Source: Duganella sp. BJB476
GTDB taxonomy: Bacteria > Pseudomonadota > Gammaproteobacteria > Burkholderiales > Burkholderiaceae_D
DNA length: 64,000 nucleotides
NCBI RefSeq assembly: GCF_003416895.1
Contig: NZ_QVIO01000001.1
Coordinates: forward strand, 1,364,001 to 1,428,000
Reading direction: 5' to 3'
The notes under the pieces are model-generated. The model was given only the letters and a program-made list of their open reading frames with translations, had not been told where the DNA came from and made no database searches. The position numbers were made by a program, and so were the translations under genes. Shown one piece after another: positions 42,134 through 50,972 of this stretch. The stretch's first letter is position 1. The number at the start of each line of letters is the position of its first letter.

Positions 42134-43152
42134 CGGTTCTTGCCGTGCCGCTTGGCGAGATACAGCGCCTCGTCGGCACGCTTGTAGCTGATCGACAGGT
42201 CGCTGTCCCTGTCGAATTCGGCAATGCCGATGCTGACCGTGCGCGGCGGATGCGTCGCCGCCCGCACGCCATCCAGCAGGGCTGCGGCAAAGTCCAGTGC
42301 ATCAGCGGCCTCTCCGTGGAACAGGACGCCGAATTCCTCGCCTCCCAGACGTCCGCAAAGGTGACCCGCACCCAGCCTGCCGATGACCTGTGCCGTGTGG
42401 ATCAACACTTCATCTCCGGCGTCGTGGCCCAGCGTGTCGTTGATCTTCTTGAAGTCGTCGATGTCTATCATTAGGAAAAACAGCGGCATCTGCGAGGGCA
42501 GCGATTGCACGCGGCGTACTTCCAGCGTGAATTTGCGGCGATTGTTCAAGCCGGTGACCAGATCCTTGAACGCCATTTCCGCCAGTTCCCGCCGCGCGCG
42601 ATGGCTGCGCACCCGCAGGTTCAGGAAATAGGCGTGCAAATAGATTGCCATGGCCAAGCTGCTGCCCATGACCAGCAGCGCAAGATTAAACGTGAGCTGT
42701 CCCGGCTGCGCGGGAAAATTGCCTACCGCGAGTATCAGCCACACGGCGACTGCGGCGCCGATGTAATTGATCATGCCGCCGAAAATGGGCGCGGCCGACA
42801 AGGTCAGCACGGTACCGACCGGCAGCACCCAAAAGGTCGGGTCCGGGCAGTAAGCCATCAGCAGGCGGAAGGCGAAAGCGGTGGCGGCGGTGCCGATGAT
42901 GCCGGCGACGACCAGCGCCCTGACGGAGCTGGCGCGCAGCGAGATGGCCAGGCTGAGCAGCATGCCAGGCAGGCCGAACAGCAGGCTCGCATGCAGCGAT
43001 TGTCCGCCGGAAGCCAGCAAGATGGCGGCTATGAGCCAGCTCACCAGTCCGACGCTTTGCGAAATGATGGCGACCGGCCGCAGTTCAGAATAGAACTGCT
43101 GCTGCTCGTCGGTGTCGCCACCGTAGTAGGAATAGGGGAGTAGTTTGCGCAT
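42097..43152 (-). CDS. Membrane diguanylate cyclase (GGDEF)
   Basis: A 351-residue protein. Five to six membrane helices span about residues 27-180 (for example IISQSVGLVSWLIAAILLA and LALLVMGSSLAMAIYLHAY). The GGDEF domain spans about residues 190-345, with LVTGLNNRRKF, IDIDDFKKINDTLGHDAGDEVL and the active site RLGGEEF (GGEEF at 270-274). It makes cyclic di-GMP from GTP and should be catalytically competent. An inhibitory I-site (RxxD five residues before GGEEF) is not apparent. No EAL phosphodiesterase gene is adjacent. Overlaps the PEP-CTERM gene at its 3' end. Confidence 0.93.
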   Translation of the reverse strand: MRKLLPYSYYGGDTDEQQQFYSELRPVAIISQSVGLVSWLIAAILLASGGQSLHASLLFGLPGMLLSLAISLRASSVRALVVAGIIGTAATAFAFRLLMAYCPDPTFWVLPVGTVLTLSAAPIFGGMINYIGAAVAVWLILAVGNFPAQPGQLTFNLALLVMGSSLAMAIYLHAYFLNLRVRSHRARRELAEMAFKDLVTGLNNRRKFTLEVRRVQSLPSQMPLFFLMIDIDDFKKINDTLGHDAGDEVLIHTAQVIGRLGAGHLCGRLGGEEFGVLFHGEAADALDFAAALLDGVRAATHPPRTVSIGIAEFDRDSDLSISYKRADEALYLAKRHGKNRYVLADGMQAAA

Positions 43153-43245
43153 GCAGTCTCAAGGCCGGCCCATTTGGGGGCTTGAGTATACTTGCTGATT
43201 TGCCCACATCCCAGTTAATTTATGGAATGTGGGCTAGTTTCGGCA

Positions 43246-44058
43246 TTACATGCGTGGTTCGCCGGTGCTGGCGTTGACGGCAATGGTCTGGCCAGGAGCG
43301 GTGCTCATCTGCACGCGGTGTTGCTGGCCGCGATAGTTATACGTCACATCCCAGTATTCAGGCGTCGGGTTGCTGACGTTTTCACAGCGGCGCACATCGC
43401 GGGCATAGCTTTGCGAGTTGCTGTTGTTGGCCATGTTGTTGCCGATGGCCGCACCTGCTACCGCGCCGCCGGCCGTGGCGACGTCGCGTCCCGTACCGCC
43501 GCCCACCTGGTGACCCAGGATGCCGCCGATCAGCGCGCCGGCGATAACGCCGCCGACGTTGTTGCCGCTGCGGGCCGGTTCAGTTACTTGCTGGCGTTCG
43601 ACCCAGCAGCGTTGTTCCGGCGTGCCTACCACGGCATGCGCCGAGGTGATCGGCACGTCGATCACACGTTCGCTTGGGCGACGACGGTATTCATACGTCG
43701 GTTGCGGCAACGGTGCCGGCGCTTCGTTGTCATAGCTGTCGCGACGGCCTACCGGACGCACCGACGAGATGCGGTCGTTCATGCCCATGCCGCTCAGCGA
43801 CTCGTAGCTGCCACGGCGCAGCACCATGCAGTGGCCGCGGAAGTTGGCGTCGTCGCAGACTTCCCACTGGCCGCGGTCGACCACCACCGACGAGGCGCGG
43901 TCGTTGAAACCGGTGCGCGAGAAGTCGTTCACCGGCCGGGTGGCGGTGAAGGTACGGCCGCGCCAGCCGTCGTGTTCGTAAAATGTGATTTGCGCCATGG
44001 CTTGCGACGCCAGTGTCATTGCTGCGATTGCGATGGCGAGTTTGAGGGGCTGGTTCAT
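43246..44058 (-). CDS. Beta/gamma-crystallin-like protein with glycine-zipper domain
   Basis: A 270-residue exported protein (signal MNQPLKLAIAIAAMTLASQAMA). Residues ~24-105 carry two Greek-key motifs of the beta/gamma-crystallin type (ITFYEHDGWRGRTFTAT, WEVCDDANFRGHCMVLRRGSYESLSGMGMNDRISSV), which can bind Ca2+. The C-terminal half contains a glycine-zipper 2TM-like stretch (GVIAGALIGGILGHQVGGG...AGAAIGNNM), like outer-membrane lipoprotein SlyB/OmpX-associated domains, and a closing YWDVTYNYRGQQHRVQM. This domain pair recurs in Burkholderiales. Start 44058 is chosen because AAGGATGAAC gives proper spacing; 44064 is too close to that site. The role (envelope integrity?) is unknown. Confidence 0.82.
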   Translation of the reverse strand: MNQPLKLAIAIAAMTLASQAMAQITFYEHDGWRGRTFTATRPVNDFSRTGFNDRASSVVVDRGQWEVCDDANFRGHCMVLRRGSYESLSGMGMNDRISSVRPVGRRDSYDNEAPAPLPQPTYEYRRRPSERVIDVPITSAHAVVGTPEQRCWVERQQVTEPARSGNNVGGVIAGALIGGILGHQVGGGTGRDVATAGGAVAGAAIGNNMANNSNSQSYARDVRRCENVSNPTPEYWDVTYNYRGQQHRVQMSTAPGQTIAVNASTGEPRM

Positions 44059-44141
44059 GTTCATCCTTTTATAGTTGTTCGAGCACCTGCACAATGCGCC
44101 GCTTGCGGCGGTCCATCTGTGCGGTCGACAACATAGCCGGA

Positions 44142-44600
44142 TCAAGGTTCGACCGAATGCGCGCGTTTCAGGCAGCGCAACACGAAGGTGGAGCGGCTGT
44201 GGCGCAGGCCGGGCAGTTTGTACAGCTTGCGGCGCAGGAATTCCTCGTAGCCGGCCGTGCCGGCCACAGCCACCTTGATCAGGTAATCGTATTCGCCGGT
44301 CAGCAGGTAGGCTTCCATCACTTCCGGCAGGTCTGCCAGCGCCTGGCCGAATTTCTCGAAGATGTCGTCGTCATGGCGGTCCAGCGTGACTTCGATGATG
44401 ACGGTGTCCGGATAGCCCAGCGCCTGTTGGCTGAGCAGCGCCGTGTAACCCTCGATCAGGCCGCCTTCCTCCAGGGCGCGCACGCGGTTCCAGCACGGCG
44501 TGGTGGACAGGCCGACCTTTTCGGCCAGTTTGGTGTTGCTCAGGCGGCCGTCACGGCGCAGTTCGCGCAAAATGCGGCGGTCCAGTTCGTCGATTTCCAT
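44142..44600 (-). CDS. Lrp/AsnC-family transcriptional regulator
   Basis: A 152-residue regulator. The N-terminal winged helix begins at IDELDRRILRELRRDGRLSNTKLAEKVGLSTTPCWNRVRALEEGGLIEGYTA and is followed by a RAM effector domain (VIIEVTLDRHDDDIFEKFGQALADLPEVMEAYLLTGEYDYLIKVAV). Members sense amino acids and control amino-acid metabolism or transport. The divergent gene at 44727 is a small ACT-domain protein, a plausible target (126 bp between starts). The crystallin gene follows on the same strand, 84 bp away. Confidence 0.93.
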   Translation of the reverse strand: MEIDELDRRILRELRRDGRLSNTKLAEKVGLSTTPCWNRVRALEEGGLIEGYTALLSQQALGYPDTVIIEVTLDRHDDDIFEKFGQALADLPEVMEAYLLTGEYDYLIKVAVAGTAGYEEFLRRKLYKLPGLRHSRSTFVLRCLKRAHSVEP

Positions 44601-44726
44601 GTTGCAGAGTCCAGAAAGATGATTATTCCACTGATTTTACATCGGACGGGACGATCTTCTTCATTTGGCTGGATATCGAGCAAAACAAGGAAGCCTATTT
44701 TGCCAGCTCCCGGATATTCTGGTTGC

Positions 44727-45011
44727 ATGAATACCACACAAAAAAGCTACCGATTTTGTATCGAGCCGGACGATCCCATCGCCACGCTGGAAGCGGTGCT
44801 GGCGATCGTGCGCCGGTTGGGACTGGAGTTGCGCAGCCTGCGCACGACCACGCATCCGCAAGGCGTGGACGTGCAGATACGGCTGGCGGCCGAGGATGAA
44901 GACCCGCTGACGCTGTGCCGCATGCGGCTCAACAACGTGGTCGGCATCCTGGCGGTGCGGGAGATGCCGACGCTGGTGGCATCCCCTGAACGCTTGGCGG
45001 CCGGTGGCTAG
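44727..45011 (+). CDS. Small ACT-domain protein (acetolactate synthase small-subunit IlvM-like)
   Basis: A 94-residue protein with a single ACT fold: YRFCIEPDDPIATLEAVLAIVRRLGLELRSLRTTTHPQGVDVQIRLAAED, then CRMRLNNVVGILAVREM. This resembles IlvM, the regulatory subunit of acetolactate synthase II, but no large-subunit gene is in the window. It faces an Lrp-type regulator, and its end overlaps the second purine permease by 4 bp (convergent). The frame is open well upstream, inside the Lrp gene; ATG 44727 gives the family N-terminus. It may be an orphan regulatory subunit acting in trans on a distant enzyme. Confidence 0.75.
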   Translation: MNTTQKSYRFCIEPDDPIATLEAVLAIVRRLGLELRSLRTTTHPQGVDVQIRLAAEDEDPLTLCRMRLNNVVGILAVREMPTLVASPERLAAGG

Positions 45012-46306
45012 CCGGCGATGTAGGTGTACTTGAACAGGAACAGCGCGGCGATCACCCATACCACCGGCTTGACCTGGCGCGCCTGGCCGGTGAGCAGTTT
45101 CAGCCCGGCGTAGGTGATGAAACCGAAGGCGATGCCGTGGGCGATGGAGTAGGTGAACGGGATCACCAGCGCGGTGATCGCGGCCGGCACGCTCTCGGTG
45201 GTGTCGCTCCAGTCGACATCGACCAGGTCGCGCAACATCAGGCAGGCGACGAACAGCAGCGCCGGTGCGGTGGCGTAGGCCGGCACCACGCCGGCGATCG
45301 GCGCGAAGAACAAGGCCGCCAGGAACATCAGCGCCACCACCAGCGCCGTCAGGCCGGTGCGTCCGCCTGCCTGCACGCCGGCCGCGCTTTCCAGATAAGC
45401 CGTGGTGCTGGAGGTGCCGAGCATGGAGCCGGCCACGATGGCGCAGCTGTCGGCCAGCAGCGCCTTGTTCAGGCGCTTCATCTTGCCGTCGACCAGCAGG
45501 CCGCCACGGCTGGCCACGCCCATCAGCGTGCCGGTGGCGTCGAACAGTTCAACCAGGAAGAACACCAGCACCACGTTGAACAATCCCATCGAGGCGGCGC
45601 CTTTCAGGTCGAACTGGAACAGCGTCGGCGCCAGCGATGGCGGCAGCGACATGAAGCCGTGGAAGGTGTTCCCACCGAAGAAAAAGCTCATGATGGTCAC
45701 CACCACGATGCCGATCAGCAGCGCGCCCGGCACCCGCAGGCGATCCAGCGTGACGATCAGCAGGAAGCCGAAGACGGCCATGATGGTCTGCGGCTTGTGC
45801 ATGTCGCCCACGCGCACCAGCGTCTCGGGGCTGGCGACCACCAGGCCGGCGCTCTTCATCGCGATCAGCGCCAGGAACAGGCCCAGGCCGACCGTGATGG
45901 CCACCCGCAGCGAATGCGGTATGCCGTTGACGATCAATTCCCGCACCTTGAACACGCTCACCAGGATGAACAGGCAGCCCGAGATGAACACCGCGCCCAG
46001 CGCCGATTGCCAGGGCACGCCCATGCCCAGCACCACGGCGTAGGCGAAGTAGGCGTTCAGCCCCATGCCCGGCGCCATGCCGATCGGGTAGTTGGCGTAC
46101 AGGCCCATGATGACGGTGCCCAGCGCGGCCGCCAGGCAGGTGGCGACGAAGACGGCGTCCTTCGGCACCCCGGCATCGCCGAGGATGGCCGGGTTGACGA
46201 AGATGATGTAAGCCATCGTCAGGAAGGTGGTGATGCCCGCGACCACTTCGGTCCGAACGTTGCTGCCATGCTCAGTGAGCTTAAAATATTTGTCGAGCGG
46301 CGACAT
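45008..46306 (-). CDS. NCS2-family purine permease, second copy
   Basis: A 432-residue paralogue of the permease at 38777-40078. The sequences match closely along their length (VVAGITTFLTMAYIIFVNPAILGDAGVPKDAVFVATCLAAALG, GLYANYPIGMAPGMGLNAYFAYAVVLG, LFDATGTLMGVASRGG, TSSTTAYLESAAGVQAGGRTGLTA). It is again an AzgA-type proton symporter for purine bases. Unlike the first copy it is not in the purine operon, sits beside the IlvM-like gene and shows no CTGTTAT-like element in its 136-bp upstream region, so expression may be constitutive or controlled differently. Specificity may differ (e.g. adenine against hypoxanthine/guanine). Confidence 0.92.
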   Translation of the reverse strand: MSPLDKYFKLTEHGSNVRTEVVAGITTFLTMAYIIFVNPAILGDAGVPKDAVFVATCLAAALGTVIMGLYANYPIGMAPGMGLNAYFAYAVVLGMGVPWQSALGAVFISGCLFILVSVFKVRELIVNGIPHSLRVAITVGLGLFLALIAMKSAGLVVASPETLVRVGDMHKPQTIMAVFGFLLIVTLDRLRVPGALLIGIVVVTIMSFFFGGNTFHGFMSLPPSLAPTLFQFDLKGAASMGLFNVVLVFFLVELFDATGTLMGVASRGGLLVDGKMKRLNKALLADSCAIVAGSMLGTSSTTAYLESAAGVQAGGRTGLTALVVALMFLAALFFAPIAGVVPAYATAPALLFVACLMLRDLVDVDWSDTTESVPAAITALVIPFTYSIAHGIAFGFITYAGLKLLTGQARQVKPVVWVIAALFLFKYTYIAG

Positions 46307-46442
46307 GCGCGTTCTCCCTGGTTGCGTCGAGGCCGAAGAATATCATGTACAGGCGATTCTCCTCGGAATTGCTTCTTGCACAAAAAGATGTAAAAATGAA
46401 AAATATCCCCATCTCCACCCGCACAGCGCACAGGGCACCATT

Positions 46443-46796
46443 ATGGAACTTCAGCCACAGCAATCCGGCAGCACCGTGGTGCTCAGCCCGGCCGGTCGTA
46501 TCGATCATACGCATGCCGATGCGTTCAAGCTAGCACTCGATCCGCACCTGCGCGACTGTACCAAGGATGGGGCTGCGCTGGTGCTCGATTTCAGCGGCGT
46601 CAATTACATCAGCAGCATAGGCTTGCGCGCGCTGATGTTGGCGATCAAGCAGGTCAAGGCGCAGGGTGGACGCATGGTGCTGACGGCCCTGCAGCCGCTG
46701 GTGCTGGAGGTGTTCACCATCAGCCGCTTCGACATGCTGTTCGAGATCTTCCCGGACCGCGCCGGCGCGCTGGCGGCCGTGGGCGGCGCTTCATGA
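46443..46796 (+). CDS. STAS-domain anti-sigma factor antagonist
   Basis: A 117-residue protein consisting of one STAS domain of the SpoIIAA/RsbV type. The phosphorylatable serine is in YISSIGL (Ser57/Ser58), after VLDFSGVN. In partner switching the dephosphorylated form binds the anti-sigma kinase and releases a sigma factor; a PP2C phosphatase reactivates it. Both partner types are encoded close by (47770-49881 and 50973-51392). It overlaps the next gene by 4 bp (ATGA). ATG 46443 begins the domain; the upstream open frame has no domain similarity. Confidence 0.9.
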   Translation: MELQPQQSGSTVVLSPAGRIDHTHADAFKLALDPHLRDCTKDGAALVLDFSGVNYISSIGLRALMLAIKQVKAQGGRMVLTALQPLVLEVFTISRFDMLFEIFPDRAGALAAVGGAS

Positions 46797-47761
46797 AAGC
46801 CCGCATCTGGGGCGCGCGCGGCTCGCTGCCGGTGGCGCTGAACCACACGCAGATCCGCTCCAAGCTGGTGACGGCGCTGGAAGGCGCGATCGGCCGCAAC
46901 CTCGATACGCCGGAGAAGGTGGCGTCGTATATCGACAACGATCTGGGCTTCGATGTACGCGGCACGTATGGCGGCAATTCCAGCTGCGTGGAAGTCGAGG
47001 TGTGGAACCCGGACACCACGCACGAACACATCATCCTCGACCTGGGCTCCGGCGTGCGCGCGCTGGCCGGCGCCAAGCTGGCGCGCTACGGCCCGGCCAA
47101 GCCGCAGACCTACCATGTGTTCATGTCCCATCTCCATTGGGACCACATCATGGGCTTCCCGTTCTTCACGCCGGCCTACATACCGGGCAACCGCATCATC
47201 ATCTATGGCTGCCACCAGGAGCTGGAGACGGCCTTCCGCCGCCAGCAGGAGCCGATCAGCTTCCCGGTTGGCTTCCACCAGCTGGGCGCGACCATCGAGT
47301 TCGTGCAGATGGAGCCTGGCGTTCCGCTGCACCTGCACGACCTGACCGTGACCGCGAAGCTGCAACTGCATGCGGGCGACTCCTACGGCTACCGCCTGGA
47401 ACAAGGCGGCAAGGTCATGATCTACAGCACCGACTCCGAGCACAAGCTGGATAACGCCGCCGAACGCCTGGCCTTCGTCGAGTTCTTCCGCGATGCCGAC
47501 CTGGTGATCTTCGACGCCATGTATTCGCTGGCCGATTCGATTTCGGTGAAGGCCGACTGGGGGCACTCCAGCAACGTGGTTGGCGTTGAACTGTGCCAGC
47601 TGGCCGGGGTCCACCAGCTTTGCCTGTTCCACCATGAACCCATCTACGACGACGCGCAGATCGCCCGCGTGCTGGCCGAGACGCGGCGCTATGCCGAGAT
47701 CACCGGCGAAGCGCCGCTGGACATCGTCTCGGCCTACGACGGCATGGAAATCGAACTGTAA
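46793..47761 (+). CDS. MBL-fold metallohydrolase
   Basis: A 322-residue metallo-beta-lactamase-fold protein. The metal site HxHxDH is SHLHWDH (His113, His115, Asp117, His118), with the later ligand Asp in IYSTDSEH and a His in WGHSSN and FHHEP. N-terminal MKARIWGARGSLPV resembles the phosphodiesterase/ribonuclease-Z-like branch of the fold. The location between a STAS protein (overlap 4 bp) and a CHASE2-PP2C phosphatase (8 bp gap) is notable and suggests a signalling role, such as nucleotide or RNA hydrolysis. This is inferred from context; the substrate cannot be read from sequence. Confidence 0.86.
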   Translation: MKARIWGARGSLPVALNHTQIRSKLVTALEGAIGRNLDTPEKVASYIDNDLGFDVRGTYGGNSSCVEVEVWNPDTTHEHIILDLGSGVRALAGAKLARYGPAKPQTYHVFMSHLHWDHIMGFPFFTPAYIPGNRIIIYGCHQELETAFRRQQEPISFPVGFHQLGATIEFVQMEPGVPLHLHDLTVTAKLQLHAGDSYGYRLEQGGKVMIYSTDSEHKLDNAAERLAFVEFFRDADLVIFDAMYSLADSISVKADWGHSSNVVGVELCQLAGVHQLCLFHHEPIYDDAQIARVLAETRRYAEITGEAPLDIVSAYDGMEIEL

Positions 47762-47769
47762 GCGCGGCC

Positions 47770-49881
47770 ATGCTGCTCCGCTTGCAAACCCAGGCCCTGG
47801 GCGGCGTCCGCGCAGGCCAGGGCAGGCCGCTGGCGCTGGTACTGGCCTGCCTGCTGGCCGTGGCGTTGGCTGTCGGCGGCGACGGCCTGCTGCCGCAGCT
47901 GCGGCTTGCCTTGTTCAACGCCTACCAGGTCCACTTTCCGCGCCAGCGCGCCTCGGGACCGGTGCTGATCATCGCCATCGATGAAGCCTCGCTGAAGGAG
48001 TTCGGCCAGTGGCCATGGCCACGCACCCGTTTGACCGAGCTGATAGAGCACATCAACGCCCAGCAGCCGCTGGCCATCGGCCTCGATATCCTGATGCCGG
48101 AGCCCGACACCACCTCGCCCGAGGCGCTGGCTGCCCGGCTGCCTGCCGGTCCGCTGCGCGACAGCCTGGCAGCGCTGCCCGCCTACGACGACGTGCTGGC
48201 GGCGGCCATGCGGCGCGCGCCGATGGTGCTGGGTGCGGCGGGTTTCGCCCATCCCGAAGCCGGCACCAGCGATGCGCTGCGCGTGTGGCCGGTGCATGTG
48301 AAATGGCCGGCGTCGTCGCTGCCGGTGATGCGCTTTCCGCAGGCGATGTCCAGCTTGCCCTTGCTGCAAGCGGCGTCCAAAGGACAGGGCCTGTTGTCGG
48401 TGAATCTGGAAAAAGGCATCGTGCGGCGCGCGCCGCTGGTCGGCGCCATCGGCGAGGCGCTGGTTCCCGCGCTGTCGATGGAATTGCTGCGCGTGGCCAC
48501 CGGTAGTTCGGCGCTGGAGATCGAGGCCGATGCCGACGGCGTCCACAGCGTGTCGGTCGGCGACCTGCATGTGCCGACCGCGCCGGATGGCACGGTGTGG
48601 GTCAACTTCTCGGCGCCCGCGATGGACCGCTACGTCTCAGCGCTGGACGTGATGCGCGGCCGCCTGGCCGACGGCGCGCTGCAAAACAAGATCGTCATCG
48701 TCGCCATGACCGGCTTGGGCCTGACAGACTACAAGACCAATGCGCGCGGCGACTTCATGCCCGGCGTGGACACCCATGCGCAGATGATAGAAAGCTTTTT
48801 CGATGGCGCCTTCCTGCGCCGTCCCGGATGGATGCGCTGGGTCGAGGTGGCGACCTTCGCCGCATGCAGCCTGCTGCTGGTCTGGTTGCTGCCCAAACTG
48901 CGCCTGCTGTTGGCCGTGCCGCTGGGTGGCGCGCTGGTGTTGGGCGTGTTCGGCGGTGGCGCGCTGCTGTTTGCGCGGGCCGGTTTGCTGTTCGATGCGA
49001 CCAGCGTGGTGTGCGCCGTCGTGCTGGTCGGACTCAGTCTGTTGACCAGCATGCTGGCGGCGGCGGTGCGCGACCGTAAGCACAGCGAGCGCGCCTTGCA
49101 AGTGGCGCGCGTCGCCGCCGCCAAGACCGCCGGTGAACTGGGCGCGGCGCGCCGCATCCAGATGGCGACGCTGCCGCAGGCCGCGCTGTCCTTCCCCGGC
49201 GAGCAGCGCTTCTCGCTGGAGGCCTTGCTGGAGCCGGCGCGCGAAGTTGGCGGCGACCTGTACGACTTCTTCATGCTGGACCGCGACCGCGTGTTCTTCA
49301 TGGTCGGCGATGTATCGGGCAAGGGGCTGCCGGCCAGCCTGTTCATGGTGGTGGCGAAGGCGCTCTCCAAGAGCATCGCGCTGCGCGGACCGTCGGAGAT
49401 GGCCGCCATCATGAACGGCGCCAACCGCGAGCTGACCCGCGAGAATCCGGAGATGCTGTTCGTGACCAGCGTGGCGGGCATATTGGACGCGTCGAACGGC
49501 CAGGTGGTCCTGTGCAACGCCGGCCATGACGCGCCGCGCCGCCTGACCGTGGATGGCCGCGTCGAGCACCTGCAATCGGCCGACGGCCCGCCGCTGTGCG
49601 TGTTGGACGATTTCGAATATCCGGTGCAGCTCTATCAGCTGCAAGCCGGCGAGTGCCTGTGCCTGACCACCGACGGCATCAACGAGGCCATGAACGAAGC
49701 AGGGGACTTGTATGGCAACGAGCGGCTGGACCGGTTGCTGGCAGCATTGCCTTCAACGACGGCGGCCACGCCCGCCGCGGTGGTGCAGGCGGTGCGGGAC
49801 GATGTGCGCCTGCACGTGGGCCAGGCCGAACCTTCGGACGACCTGACCTTGCTGGTGCTGCGCTGGGATGGCGTGGCCTGA
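47770..49881 (+). CDS. CHASE2-sensor PP2C-type (SpoIIE) protein phosphatase
   Basis: A 703-residue membrane phosphatase. TM1 (about residues 20-37) is followed by a periplasmic CHASE2 domain (IAIDEASLKEFGQWPWPR...LDILMPEPD...DVMRGRLADGALQNKIVIVAMTG, MPGVDTHAQMIESF). Three TM segments (about residues 350-430) and a short coiled linker lead to the cytoplasmic SpoIIE-type PP2C domain: AREVGGDLYDFF, GDVSGKGLPASLFM, CNAGHDAP, TDGINEAMN and SDDLTLLVL supply the metal-binding aspartates. It likely dephosphorylates the STAS protein at 46443 in response to a periplasmic signal, so releasing a sigma factor elsewhere. The 4-bp gap to the convergent OmpA-like gene means the two may share a terminator region. 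Confidence 0.92.
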   Translation: MLLRLQTQALGGVRAGQGRPLALVLACLLAVALAVGGDGLLPQLRLALFNAYQVHFPRQRASGPVLIIAIDEASLKEFGQWPWPRTRLTELIEHINAQQPLAIGLDILMPEPDTTSPEALAARLPAGPLRDSLAALPAYDDVLAAAMRRAPMVLGAAGFAHPEAGTSDALRVWPVHVKWPASSLPVMRFPQAMSSLPLLQAASKGQGLLSVNLEKGIVRRAPLVGAIGEALVPALSMELLRVATGSSALEIEADADGVHSVSVGDLHVPTAPDGTVWVNFSAPAMDRYVSALDVMRGRLADGALQNKIVIVAMTGLGLTDYKTNARGDFMPGVDTHAQMIESFFDGAFLRRPGWMRWVEVATFAACSLLLVWLLPKLRLLLAVPLGGALVLGVFGGGALLFARAGLLFDATSVVCAVVLVGLSLLTSMLAAAVRDRKHSERALQVARVAAAKTAGELGAARRIQMATLPQAALSFPGEQRFSLEALLEPAREVGGDLYDFFMLDRDRVFFMVGDVSGKGLPASLFMVVAKALSKSIALRGPSEMAAIMNGANRELTRENPEMLFVTSVAGILDASNGQVVLCNAGHDAPRRLTVDGRVEHLQSADGPPLCVLDDFEYPVQLYQLQAGECLCLTTDGINEAMNEAGDLYGNERLDRLLAALPSTTAATPAAVVQAVRDDVRLHVGQAEPSDDLTLLVLRWDGVA

Positions 49882-49885
49882 TTGA

Positions 49886-50476
49886 TCAGCGCACGCGGAT
49901 TTCGACGCGGCGGTTGCGCGGCTCGTCGACGCCGTCGGCGGTAGGCACCAGCAACTCACGTTCGCCGCGTCCCTGCACGGCGATGCGGTCGGCGTCGATG
50001 CCCACTTCCACCAATATGCGCTTGACCGTGGCCGCGCGCCGCAGCGACAGCTGGTCGTTGTAATCCTGTTTGGCGACGGTGTCGGTATGGCCGATGACGA
50101 TGATCTCGGGAGCGGGGCGCGACGCCAGTTGCGCCTTGACGTCGGTCAGGCGCGCCGCCGATTCGGGCACCAGCGTGTCGGTGTCGGTGACGAAGTACAG
50201 CGTGAACACCGCGGCCCGCTGCGGCATCGCGGTCAGCGTGGCGGCATAGCGGTTGCCGATATCGACGCCGTTGCCGGCGCTGACCGTAGCGCCCTTGCTG
50301 TCGATCGCGGCGGTCTGGAACGGTTGGTCGAGCACCGTATCGACGCCGGCGGTGGTGATGATCACCGCGCTGGCCTTGCCGTCCTGGCTGGGGAGCAGGG
50401 TGATTTGCTCGGTCGGGCCGCGCTGTTGCTGCGAGACGGCGGCCAGCAGGCAGACGATCCAGATCAGCATGCCCAT
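49886..50476 (-). CDS. OmpA-family protein
   Basis: A 196-residue protein with an N-terminal hydrophobic segment (MGMLIWIVCLLAAVSQ), probably an uncleaved anchor or a short signal. The C-terminal OmpA/MotB-like peptidoglycan-binding domain (about residues 85-195) has FVTDTDTLVPESAARL, IVIGHTDTVAKQDYNDQLSLRRAATVKRIL and the Arg-rich end RNRRVEIRVR. It binds peptidoglycan in the periplasm. It follows the FecR-domain gene on the same strand with a 3-bp gap and is convergent with the CHASE2 phosphatase. The pair may form the periplasmic part of the same sensory system. Confidence 0.86.
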   Translation of the reverse strand: MGMLIWIVCLLAAVSQQQRGPTEQITLLPSQDGKASAVIITTAGVDTVLDQPFQTAAIDSKGATVSAGNGVDIGNRYAATLTAMPQRAAVFTLYFVTDTDTLVPESAARLTDVKAQLASRPAPEIIVIGHTDTVAKQDYNDQLSLRRAATVKRILVEVGIDADRIAVQGRGERELLVPTADGVDEPRNRRVEIRVR

Positions 50477-50479
50477 GCC

Positions 50480-50932
50480 TTACTCCCCATCTTTGACGTC
50501 GATGACGAATTCGGTGCCGCGCACTCCCAGGATGGAAGTCGGGGTGCGAAACTGCACCGCGCCCGGCGATTGCTTGGACAGCTTGCCGGAGATGACGCCC
50601 AGGGTGCCGCGCTTGACGGTGGCGTTCAACACGCCTTCGTGCGAGGTCGGATCGAAAGCGTATTTTTCAAGCCACACATTGCTGTTCGGGCCCACGGCCA
50701 GCAGCGTCTCGTCGCGCAGCGTGATGCCGACGCTGCCATCGGCGCCGGTGACCACACGGTCGCTCTCCATCAGCGCGGCGCCGGCGGTGGCCGGGGTCTG
50801 TTTGCCGGCGTGCTCTATGGAGGCCGCTCCCTTGGTGGTCTTGACCATGCCCGCCGGCTGTTCGGCGGCGCAGGCGCCGCCCATCGCGAGTACGGCGGCC
50901 ACTGTGGCAAGGGTGGCTTTTAAGTTGCGCAT
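50480..50932 (-). CDS. FecR-domain periplasmic protein
   Basis: A 150-residue protein with a Sec signal peptide (MRNLKATLATVAAVLAMGGACAAE) and one FecR domain (KTTKGAASIEHAGKQTPATAGAALMESDRVVTGADGSVGITLRDETLLAVGPNS...TPTSILGVRGTEFVI). It has no cytoplasmic or membrane anti-sigma part, unlike true FecR. FecR-like domains of this short type are frequently encoded beside CHASE2 sensor proteins and may form their periplasmic partner (association from family context). Start ATG 50932 has CAGGAGAAG ahead of it. The next gene on the plus strand (RsbW-like kinase) starts only 40 bp away, so a divergent promoter links them. Confidence 0.86.
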   Translation of the reverse strand: MRNLKATLATVAAVLAMGGACAAEQPAGMVKTTKGAASIEHAGKQTPATAGAALMESDRVVTGADGSVGITLRDETLLAVGPNSNVWLEKYAFDPTSHEGVLNATVKRGTLGVISGKLSKQSPGAVQFRTPTSILGVRGTEFVIDVKDGE

Positions 50933-50972
50933 GATTCTTCTCCTGAGATGAGCATTCCGATAATATGCTCGA

